Assembly (NCBI RefSeq): GCF_910596095.1
Contig: NC_056555.1
Location: forward strand, 14,004,001-14,068,000
Direction: 5' to 3'
Length of the DNA stretch: 64,000 nt
Source of the DNA: Thunnus maccoyii
Lineage: Eukaryota; Chordata; Actinopteri; Scombriformes; Scombridae
Part shown: positions 13,683-24,173 of the stretch, in pieces
Layout of the letters: every line of letters begins with the position of its first letter
Numbering within the stretch: position 1 is the stretch's first letter
Program-made: the position numbers and the translations under genes
The notes under the pieces: model-generated
Told to the model about the DNA's origin: nothing
What the model saw: the letters and a program-made list of their open reading frames with translations, nothing else
Databases searched by the model: none

Positions 13683-16600
13683 TTACGTATCAGGTTTATG
13701 AGTTGCCAGATGTCTTTTTAAATTCCCCTGCTGGGAGAATTCTCTCTCGCAGTTTGGACACTTAAACGGTTTCACTCCGTTGTGGCTGAGCGTGTGTCTC
13801 TTCAGGCAGTTAAGCGTGAGGAAACGCTTCGGGCACTCTGAGCACAGGTACGGACGCTCCCCCGTGTGAGAGCGCGTGTGAACATTCAGGTGGCTCTTGC
13901 TGGAGAAACCCTTCCCGCAGTGGGTGCAGGTGTACGGCATCTCGCCCGTGTGAGAGCGCGTGTGCAGCAGCAGCTCTCCTGAAGACAGAAACGACTTGCC
14001 GCAGGTGGTGCACAAGTAATTCTTCTCCCCTTTGTGCATCTGCATGTGTCTTGTGATGCCCGCTTTGCTGAAGCTTTTCCCGCAGATGGTGCACAGGTTG
14101 GAGGGGCCTTCGTGCAAGCGTTCGTGCTGCTTGAGTGAATAGTTGCACAGGAATCCCTTGTTGCACTGGCTGCAGATAAATATTCGCCCTTTCTTATGGA
14201 GTCTCTGGTGCTGATAAAAGCCTGACGGGCTGGTGAATCCCTTCTCGCACTGGCTGCAGCGGAACGGGAATGTGTGGAGCCTCATGTGGGTTTTGAGCTG
14301 ATTCGGATGTTCAAAAACCTTTTTGCACGTCGAGCATTTGGTTTCTTCCTCGGTGAAGTTTTTGCTCACCTGTCGCGTGCTCAGAAACCTTTTGTCTTCC
14401 CCCGTGGGCTCTTTCCGTCTGCGTCGCTCCTTGTTTTCCAAGTTGTCCTTCTTCTGTTTGCGTTCCCTCTTTTTTTCTAGACCGTCTTTTTGTTTGCGTT
14501 CCCTCTTTTTCTCCGAGTTGCCGTCTGCTTTCTTCTCATCAGCGATCAAGTCTTTACTTTTTTGCCGAGTCTTTGCTCTGGTTTTTTTCACTGATTCCTT
14601 TTCTTTAATGAGAGCAGTTTTTTGGTGCTCGCTCTGGATGTGCTCTTGGACCTTCCTCTTTGTGCGGTGAGTGAAAGAACACTGAGGGCAGATGAATAGA
14701 TGTGACAGATGACCTTGAAACAGCATAAAACACAACAAGTTAGTGTAATGGATCGATTGATTCTAGACAAAATCTGATCTGCTGCTGCTGCTGCTGCTGG
14801 TTTGTCTAACCTGATTTCTTTTTTGGCGACCAGTCATCTGTGGAGACATCTGAGCTTTGACTTGAGTCTTCTTCTAAATCCTCATACACCAGTCTCTCCA
14901 CCTCATTGTCATAATCATCATCCTCACTATTGGGCTCCGTGTACTTCTCCACTTCAGTTTGAGCACGGAGGGCCAGCGTGGGAAGAAGGATCTCCTCATC
15001 TGTCATCAGAGGAGGAAGACCATTAACATTTTACACATTACCGTCATTTATCAGTGTTGTAATTGGGAACATAAATTCCTGTGTTGTAAAAGAAATAAAT
15101 GACAGACTGTGAGAAAACTTTGGTCTTTTACAGAGATGGAAACTACATAAAAACTCTGTTCCTCTTGTCTCTTCTCAAGAAATCTCTAACCAATAAAACC
15201 AGCCATACGATCTGTTAAAACTCACCAGAGCTAAGAGTTCCCAGCTGTCTGTGATGAAGCAGGAGAGTCTTCAGTGCCAAGGGTTCAGACAGATGCAGTC
15301 CAAATTCTTTTGTCGCCGATGTTGTTTCAGTGAGCCAAGCTGTTGTCTGAAGAAAGAAGATCACAGAGATGCGGGTTGACTAGTGAAGCAATACTAAATA
15401 CTGATGGCACAGCACAAAAAGAAGAAAACACATGAGCATTGTTTACGGTTGTAACTCAGCCTTATTATTCAGAATGATTCACACATTTTATGCTCAAAAA
15501 CAAGCCATGCAATGAATTTGGCCTGAATTAAACATTTCATTTCACTTCAAATGCCTGTTACGATGAAAAATAGTACATGCGTTTATGTTAAGATAAATAA
15601 TGTCACAGTGTTTGTTTTGTTTTCTTATTATGTGATATTTCTGTATATGTAACAGTATCACTATCATTCTGGCATTTGATTTGCTGCTGACGCACCTGTT
15701 GCAGGTCTGGTATGGGCAGCAGCTGCTCCAGCCTGGACAGGAACTCAGACATCAGCTGCTGCAGTTTTTGGTCGTAGGAAGAGCCGTAGGTCGCAGGGAA
15801 CACCTCCTACAGAAACAGTAAGCGTTTTGGATTTAAACGACTGTTATTTCCTTTTCTCTTGATCCTCAAGAGATGTGGATTCCTCACAGACGCACTCACT
15901 TGGAAGAATGACTCCTTTTCAAAGGGAACACTCAACAACTTCTGAACCAGATTGGCAAAGTTGGTGTATGAGCTCTTCAGTATATCAGCACAGGCCTGTC
16001 AAATGGTAGACAAAAATAAAGTTGCTTTGGATTCTACATTTAGGTGTTTAATTAATGCTTGTATTCAGAAAAACATACACCAGTATTTCCCTCCACGAGT
16101 GTCTTGTTGATATTTTTTTGTTTTTGAAGCAGCTCTGAATTTGGAAACCCACCAGCTGATCAGTGGAGCTCAGTTCATGGATTTTATCCAGGTGGGTCTG
16201 GATGGTCTGCAGGTTGGCGAGGCCGTCACCACGACACAACTCCAGAACCACCTGCAGCGGGGCAGAGATGGGACACAGGTTACTCAAAGAAGCATGAAAC
16301 GGCAGGAAAAGGCTGTTGGGAAATCCTGAACTCATTCATTCATCTGCTCAAATTTGGATTATTCATTCAGTAGTGAAACATGAAGAAAAATGCAGTGAAA
16401 CTTAACCCATTATGGTCCTTGTTTTTATAAGGATAAAATATGTAATAATCTAAACAATCTAGCTTCACTATATGACACAAGAAAGGTATATAACGTTGAC
16501 ATACATAATCGTCAATGAGGGCAAGGAAAGGGAAAACTGAGATTATTGTTATCTGTGATAATATCACAAATATAACAGAATCTGTGAAAATGTTGAATGT

Positions 16601-17839
16601 CTATTTAGGCACTGGCCTCAGAAATCCAGTGTCAGTCAAGCATTGTTTAAAGCTCAGAAAAATATAGTGGGAATTTCGAGAAGTAACATTTTTGACATTC
16701 AAAAAAACTTATAAGAACTATTTTGCAATTGCAAGTTGCACAACAACCTCCAAACACTATTTAACCACAAAGGAAAATTCCAATCATCTCCAGTCAATGT
16801 TTCCCTGATGCACATAATGGATAATGAAGGAAAAAGTAAAAATTTCGACGCATCCAATCAATCTGCCAATATTCTTTATCCCCAAAATGTAAAAAAATAG
16901 TAATAATAATAATAATAATAATGTAATAATCTTAGCCTTAATCTACTGACTGGGGTTCCTGCAGATCCCAGAGGTATAAGTTACTCATATCTCACAGGTG
17001 CTTTACACTATCATTCCAATTTTTCATGACTTTGTCAATCTATTTTTTTCAAAATGACTTCATATCATTTTTTTCTGTTTCTGTTTTAATTAGTGCTTTT
17101 TAAAAACGTGTTGGGGTCCTGGGGACCCCAGTAAAAAGCACCTAATTCTGTCTGCAGCTTTATTAGATGGAACTATTTATTGAGTTCAGGTTTGCCATGG
17201 GTCCTAATTTAAATTATCAAACACTAAGAAAAGGGGTTTAAATAATGTTTTGAGAGAAATCAAGGTAACATTTTGCTATGATGGTTGTTTCTTACAGTAG
17301 TCGTCCTTGTATGTTAAATATGTTGGGAGACAGCTGAGACCATCTTAGCATCATTGACTTTCACATTTATTTAGGACGCCAGGGAAGAAGGATCACAGTT
17401 CAGTGTAACTCCTCACCCTTGCTCTCAGGCCCAGCATGAGCTGAGCTCTCTGACCGAGACTCAGGAGCTCCGGGACGGACTCTGTCACCAGACTGATGAA
17501 GTCCACCAACTGGTCGTACTGCGTCACGCTGTGCTGCTGCATTATCTGCCACATGAAAGCAGACATGAGCCTCACTGGAGGAACCAGAAGATGTAAGGAG
17601 GCCAAAGGAAGAGGAGAACCTGCAGAGGACATCGTATAGAGTACATTTTAGCAACAGAGGCTCCAAATAATCAGTTGTAGGAGATTTTTCCTCAACTCAA
17701 GGCAGAGAATCAGTTAGCTAACGTTCGCTTAATAACTGTATTAATAACTGTATAAATCGCTGAGATGACAGACAACTAATACTAGCGGGTAATTAGATAA
17801 ACAATCCTACAAACCTTTGCTCTTCCACGCCATTTTCAT
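13683..17839 (-). CDS. C2H2 zinc-finger protein with an N-terminal TIN2-like (TINF2_N/TRFH) domain
   Basis: This is probably a nuclear DNA-binding protein. Eight minus-strand exons join in frame: 17815-17839, 17417-17619, 16153-16251, 15900-15995, 15696-15806, 15226-15346, 14811-14999 and 13683-14713. Together they encode about 624 residues. A second ATG two codons inside has the better Kozak context. Residues about 9-200 resemble the TRFH domain of TIN2 (TINF2), the shelterin component. Examples are MWQIMQQHSVTQYDQLVDFI followed by LMLGLRARVVLELC, and later FLSRLEQLLPIPDLQQ. An acidic Ser-rich linker (about 220-280) follows. The first finger starts at CPQCSF, then comes a strongly basic stretch with KKRERKQK repeated, probably a nuclear signal. 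Eight more C2H2 fingers end the protein, some joined by TGE-P linkers; finger 5 is one residue short. The TIN2 likeness is by eye, and telomere function is inference. Confidence 0.85.
14780..14799. repeat. (CTG)n short triplet repeat in an intron of the zinc-finger gene
   Basis: Seven near-perfect CTG/CAG units lie between the last two exons. On the minus strand it is CAG and close to the donor site of exon 7 (exon edge at 14811). There is no sign of expansion in this copy. Confidence 0.7.
16902..16922. repeat. (TAA)n microsatellite
   Basis: A short run of about seven TAA/ATA units in the large intron between zinc-finger exons 2 and 3. The rest of this intron (16252-17416) is AT-rich. It has two G/C-rich palindromic patches near 16951 and 17113 that share a GGGGT-CCTG-AGATCCCAG-like pattern, with no coding content. 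Confidence 0.7.
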
Positions 17840-18100
17840 ACTTTAAAAACGCCTAGAAAATGGACAAAGTACCACTTTCGCATTCATCTTTCAAAGAAAT
17901 ACAATTAGCTACAACTTCCGGGTGAAGCGGATGTTATGAAAACTCCGTCAAAATAAAAGTCGGAAAGTTGACCTAAACTAAAAAAAAAAAAGTATTTTGA
18001 TGTGATGAAGACAACGTGGAGATACTGTAAAGATTATAAGAGCAGAGGAAAGTGGCAAGTTACTTATTTTCGCATTCACAGATGGAGGTGGTTCTTTAGG

Positions 18101-18379
18101 ACAGTGATTCTCAAAGGTCCTTGAGCTAGTTCCAGGGGGTCCCCAGCAAAAAGGGGGAATAATTTATTTTCACTATAATTCCATCCATAAGTAACACAAT
18201 GACAGGATTTATGACTATTTTGGTCATGGGTTTCATACACTTTCGGTAATAAAACATCTAAAAGCAAAAATATTATTAGATGGGGCAGCCTGGGACAAAA
18301 TCTTGTCAACGTGGGATCCGTGGTCTAATTAATGTGAGTTTAGGGATCCTTGACATGAAGAAGTCTGAATACCACTGCG
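18101..18379. mobile_element. Probable hAT-type MITE
   Basis: The segment starts CAGTGATTCTCAAAGGTCC, very like the CAGTG-TTCTCAAA termini of many hAT elements. It ends in TACCACTG, whose complement CAGTGGTA begins an imperfect inverted repeat of the left end. It is about 280 bp and has no transposase. I could not see an 8 bp target duplication, so the borders are uncertain. Confidence 0.45.
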
Positions 18380-20337
18380 TTGGGCCACTGGGAAAATCAT
18401 TTTTGTTTTAACCAGTAGATGGCGCACATTTGCCACTTTTTTCACACCTTTGCCAATCCAAAGGTTAGTTTTGCAATATATATATATAAGTAATGATATG
18501 CATAATTAATGCATGAATTCATTCACTATGTATCAAATATTCCTAATGCTAACTTTTAAGAAATGATCAAGTCACTATTAGTTTAAGTTATTAGTTAATA
18601 CTTGATGGATAATCAAATAACTAATATTAACACACAGTGAATACACTAATTTATATGCCACTAAATAGCTGGAATCCAGAAAAAAAAATTCATACCATGC
18701 AGTTGATTAGCGTCTCTGAAAGCAGAACAGCACCTGTTCTCATAGAAATATGAAGCTGTTTTTTAAATCAAACTGGTAATAAGTGGCAAACATCTACATG
18801 TGGCTCTATGATCTATCAAGTTACAGTAGGAACATATCTGCTCTCACGGGGGCCAATGTGTGCTCTTTAAAGTCCATTGGTGTAATGGGAATTGTCCAGA
18901 TGTGTATATGTAGGTTACTGATCACAGATGTTGGTGCGCATTTAAATAAAAGTACACACAGATAATCTTCTGTTTTTAACTCTGATTTTCTCCCTGACAT
19001 GTTTTGTCCTGTTGTGCCCTCAGGTGGTGGAGGACTGCTACAACATCCAGAAGGGGTGCAGCTCTGCCAAACATGGACCACATCTGTTAAGACCTTCCTT
19101 GATTACTAAGACAACTCAGCACAGTTCCAAATACAACTCCTGCACAGTTGGCAGCTCAGGCCAGTTTGTATCTAGCCTTACCTGGACAACAAAGTAACTC
19201 TTGTTCTTGTTCTTGTTCCTCTCTCAATAGCATTGTGACAGTGAAACTATTACAAGAGAAAAAGTGTGACACTAGAGTTGAAATATATATCATATATTCG
19301 TACTCTAAACTGGCTGCTTCATTCACATGCAGTTTTTAGGAAGAGAATTCTGGCAGGTTTGATGAGATAAATGACCAATTAGGCATATTATTACAATGAA
19401 ACATCATTTTTCTAGATCAGTCATACACACATTCAAATAAAAGGACATTCATTCATTGATCTCAGGCCTTTTGCAGGTTGTTTAAATGAAACTTTAGGTT
19501 ACAGAGGTGAGATGTGACTTTAAAAACAGATGTGTTACGTATGTATGTCTGCAGGTGCATCATTTATATATGATCATCATTCATACACAAAATCAAAATA
19601 TATGCATCAAAATATTCTTTTAAGACCTAAATTATTAAAATTTTGTGCATATTTGTTTCATATTCTTATTAATATCTATTCAGGCTACCGATTGAAAATC
19701 TTCTTGTAGCTAGTGGAGTAAAATTTGAAAGAAAAAAAAAGGTTGCTCTGTTAAAGGGCTGTAAAATGGACAAAATCTGTGAAGGTCTTACTGGACAAAC
19801 CAGTCCTCTGCAGTGAGTCTGATGTAGATTTTTCTCTTGTGAGACTGTAAAAATATGTTGTTATGTAAAAAGTTTACTGTTGCGCCACTTGTCTGTCACT
19901 TGTGTATTACTGGCCTTCCTCAGGTGCCGAAATTAATCCCAAAGCGCCGACACTCTGACACCACTGCCAACCCTCCCTAGAGGAGGAAGCGGACCACCGT
20001 GGCCCGTCCTTCCAAACCTTCTCCTGAACCCCCAGAGGTGTTGGCTCCCACTCCTCAGCCCTCCTCTCCAGTTGCTGTACATCCAGAGGTGTTGGATTTG
20101 TTCCCAACGCACCTGCTGACCTGCCAGTGATCTCAAATATGGTCTCCAGCAGCCCCCAGCCCTCCACTGCCCCCTCAAACAGCCCCCTCAAAATACATAA
20201 CCGGTCAGTGGAAGAGTACCAGAATCTACCATGAAGTGGTCCATGATACACTGAGGTATGTTTCAATCATTATCACGTGAATCTCTAATCACAATGTATC
20301 ACTCAACTTTACCATATATAAACTGTTTAATTACAGC
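18380..20337. other. Intergenic, nothing recognised
   Basis: AT-rich sequence downstream of the MITE and between the zinc-finger gene and the proline-coding repeat. Short open frames near 18783-19339 and 19907-20266 carry no motif I recognise and no splice-consistent partner. A small (AT)n run lies at about 18477-18488. Confidence 0.5.
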
Positions 20338-20830
20338 CGGTTCCTCTAGCTCCTGCCCTCAGCCTCTGCCAGCAAGCTGCAGCTGCCGCCTCCACCTGCG
20401 GATTCTGGCAGACAGCTGATGCCCGAACCTCCGCCTACAATCTCCTCTAGCTCCTGACTTCAGCCTCAATCAGCATCCCGCAGCCGCCGCCTCCACCTAC
20501 AGATTCTAGCAGAAAGCTGCAGCCCGAACCTCCCATCTTCAACCTCTGCCAGCATCCTGAAGCCACTGCCTCTGCAGCCAGATTGTGGCAGACAGCTGAA
20601 GCCGAACCTCCACCTGCAGCCTCCGCCTACAGCCTCTGCCAGCAGCCACCTTCAGTCCCCTGCCAGCCATCTATGCTCCCAGCCTTCACTTGCCACCACC
20701 TTCAGTTTCTGCCAAGAAATTCCATCCCCAGAATCTATTTACAGAATCTGGCAGACAGCTGCAGCCCCACCCACAGTCCCCATCTTCCACCTACAACCAT
20801 TGGCAGCCACCATTAGCCTCAACCAGATGA
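20338..20830 (+). repeat. Degenerate ~100 bp tandem repeat, Pro/Ala-coding
   Basis: Units of about 90-100 bp begin near 20346, 20446 and 20541, with a looser partial unit after 20620. Shared blocks include TCTAGCTCCTG, CCGCCTCCACCT, GATTCTGGCAGACAGCTG and GCCCGAACCTCC. The array is C/T-rich on the plus strand, in contrast to its AT-rich surroundings. Translated, it gives Pro-, Ala- and Gln-rich peptide, but stops occur in every frame over the whole array. It may be a minisatellite or the decayed remains of a proline-rich coding exon. Confidence 0.6.
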
Positions 20831-23688
20831 CAACCAGATGCAGCTCCACCTCACACCTGCAGTCTTTACAACCCAACCTAATGCAAGTCGCATCATCTGC
20901 TTCATCAGTATGTATAAAGGATACTATTTGCAAAATTAAATAAAGTCTAGCACCAGGTAGATTTATTTTTACCCCTGATGTTTTCCATTTCAGGTACACT
21001 GTTGCTTTGTCACATATTTCTCCTGCAGCAGTTTCTACCTCAGCTTTATGTGCATGTCTTTCTCAGGCCATACTTCTCCTCTTGGAGTTCACATTCAGAA
21101 GTCCCCAGCAAAATGAGGGTGTTTCCAGCTGACAAAGATGTTTGTTTTGTTCTCCTTTGCTTCTCTCTATTATAACTTTCAAATGACTGATAACCTGTGC
21201 AAACAAGGAAGTGGTAAACTAAAGAACCCACACACGCACTAAACTACATTTCAGAGGCATAATAACACATCAACAGCTCTTTAACTGGTTGTGTTTTGCA
21301 TAATTTTCAGGCAGATGTCATCTGGTCACTCAGAGGAGTTCCCAAAGCCATCATCAAACGAACAGAGCTGGTAGAACACCATGAAGAATCTGAGTCAAGA
21401 TACACATTTAATGTGTTTTACAGTGTAAAATGATACTGAATCAGTCACAGTTAGCTGTAGATGTGCATTCTATTGATTTTAACCCAGTTGTATTCATTGA
21501 GGGCAAATTAGTACTTCTACTATCATTGCCTCCTCCAGGAAGCTATATCCAGAGCTAGATAGATATTGTGGATGTGGCCCTCGTCCCCTCGTCTCCTCCA
21601 TACTAGAAGCATCTTCCATGTTCTGTCCTCACTCCCAAACTCTCCCTGAGAAGTAGCACATGCCAGAGAGCCAAACCTTTAATTGTACCTTGCCTGCCAC
21701 ACCTGGAGGGAGTCTTTCTTTCTAAAGGAAATCGATAAACTTACCGATTATGGATTTTATGAAGATGAGGATGCTGATGAACCGATCAACAAAACTTTCT
21801 GGGAGAATGAGGACATTAACCCTTCCATCTCAGTATCATCATCAGTTTCTCCTCATGCAGATTAACTTACATGCCCTAAGTGCCTTACATTTCCAACCAT
21901 GCTCCCTTAAAAAGACTAGCAGTTGGCTTCCTCTATTGCCATTCTTTGTCCATAAAAAGACTGTGCATGGATTGTGCTACTTTATGTTACAGTAATGAAC
22001 CAGAAATGCTGCAATATGCTTCAGTAGGCTTTAATTTGAATTCAGAAGAGACATCTGATCTTGTGGACATTGGACTATCATAAACTTATAGATGTATAGC
22101 AGAACGTAGCAGTTACAATGCAATATTTTTTGTCTTATGTCAGGTTTTGTATTATGATTTATCAATGATCAAGTTATTTGTGATTTATCCCTTACTCACA
22201 AATTAGTGTACTGCATTGTATTGTTTATATTTAATTGTTCATTTCCACTCAATTAAAAAATAGATAAATAATTGGTGTCATGAAAACAGTGAAAATATGT
22301 TATTTTATCAGCTAGTCATGATAAAATAACTAGTCATGATAAAATAAATAACAATAGTTATACTTACATTTTAGTTAGACACTAAAATTCCCCTTAGATA
22401 TAAATACACACATTATATGAGAGGAAGTAGACATATAGTTTGAGAATTATCAGTCAAAGAGGTATTGTAATATTCATTATATTAATCTCAATCATGTTTT
22501 GCAAATGATCAAAACTGTTCATGTTCTAACATAAACATAACATAAAACATAAACCAGAAAGCTTCACACCATTGGTGATGTAATCTGTTATAAAACATCA
22601 GCATATAACTGATAAATCATTGATACTAATAAACTTTTTATTAATTCCACATGAGCTCATTATGAATTCATCTTAAACAGGTTTTATACAGTGTGTATTT
22701 AGAGACATCCTCAAAATAAAAACGTTTAATGCATGTGTCTGTTCTTTCATCTATTGATATATTTATATGTACTGAAGCCACACTTACATCAAATTGGCTG
22801 ATAAATTAAAATGTATTTTGACATGTAAACGCATAATAGATACCCAAAAAACACACTGCAAGTATTCTGTCATTAATGGAACTAAACATTTTACCATCTT
22901 CCATCTAAAAATATACTTTAAATTTGGAATAATATCAATTTCTCTTTGTCATTCATCCTTTATTTATACTTGAGAGATCTTTGCAATGACATCCAGTCCA
23001 TCACAGAAGAAGAGAAAAGGGAAAACAACAAAGAGTTAACAGAGTAAAGGCAAATACCACACTTAGCTAATAAAAAGCCATTAAAACGTCCCAATTAGGG
23101 AGGTAATTTTATAGATACATTAAGATAATTAAAATGTAAAATAAATTACAGTTGTGTAAAACTTTCCAATTAGGGTAGATCATTCGATTAATAAATAAAT
23201 GATGATATAAATAAAAATGTAAGACAATGGCAAGTAGAGGTTGAGAGGTTTAAGATCAGGTTTCTAAAATCTCCAAAAGGTATAATTAATTTTGACGAGG
23301 TCCTGTATTTTGTTCAAGGAATCAGATGCTCACTGTTAGAGTGAAAAACAGAGTAGCTACTCCTGAATTTGCTTCACGCCCGCGGGGTCAGTCACGATGG
23401 GACCCTGGAGCTCAGATTCAGGAGCTCCTGCCGCAGGTTGTATCACATGATCACTGTTTAGACGTGAGACACAGGAGTGACACACCCAGTTTTTACGCGT
23501 CCAGTCAGTGCCAGACTGCGCTAGCGGCAGCTTGCGACAGATCTCTACCTGCTGTATGACTCAATTGAAATATTACAAGAAAATGAGCAGCTCTTCATCA
23601 TCATCATCCTGACTAGCTTTCGGAAACACATTTTTTCAGACAGCTGATATTTACGCGCAAACTTGGATTAAAACGGATATTTGTCGAC
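20831..23688. other. Intergenic, with one acidic open frame of unknown status
   Basis: Mostly AT-rich DNA. One short plus-strand frame at about 21683-21865 encodes an acidic peptide with DYGFYEDEDADEP and ends in HAD before a stop. It lies about 850 bases after the proline-coding repeat. I do not recognise it and could not find clear partner exons. The last few hundred bases before 23689 are probably the promoter and 5' UTR of tspan33. Confidence 0.4.
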
Positions 23689-24123
23689 ATGGGAGGAAGA
23701 CGCAGAGGCGCACCTGGAAATGACTTCTCTTATGTCAGTCCTGTTGTCAAATATCTGCTGTTCCTGTTTAATTTCCTATTTTGGGTGAGTGTTCTTATGC
23801 TATTAGACGAAATAGTTGATACAAATCAAAAAGTGGTCATTTTATATTTATCATTTGTGTTTTTTTGGCAGGTCAGATTTAATCTATTACTTAAACTAAA
23901 GTATTGGTTAATAAAATTATGAGTTTAAAGACACTTTTTCAGGATTTTAGTTATTCCAACCATGACAGACACTGTGTTTCATGTGTTTATCCTCAAAGTG
24001 TGAGACCACGATTATGTTTGCTGGCAGTTGGAGTACACACTGCTTTGTTTGAATTAGTTGTTGTTTAACCAAAAGTGAAACAGTGTCTAGGAAAAGGACA
24101 CTGGGACTTTAATATGCATAGCT

Positions 24124-24173
<50 letters not shown>

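Noticed and set aside
13810-14480. Alternative-frame ORFs inside the zinc-finger exon
   Set aside because: Shadows of the repeated C2H2 coding sequence; the main frame has clear zinc-finger spacing.
16404-17130. Possible piggyBac-type MITE (TTAACCCATTATGG start, paired GGGGTCCTGGGGACCCC patch)
   Set aside because: No matching inverted terminus or TTAA at a clear other end; left as intronic sequence.
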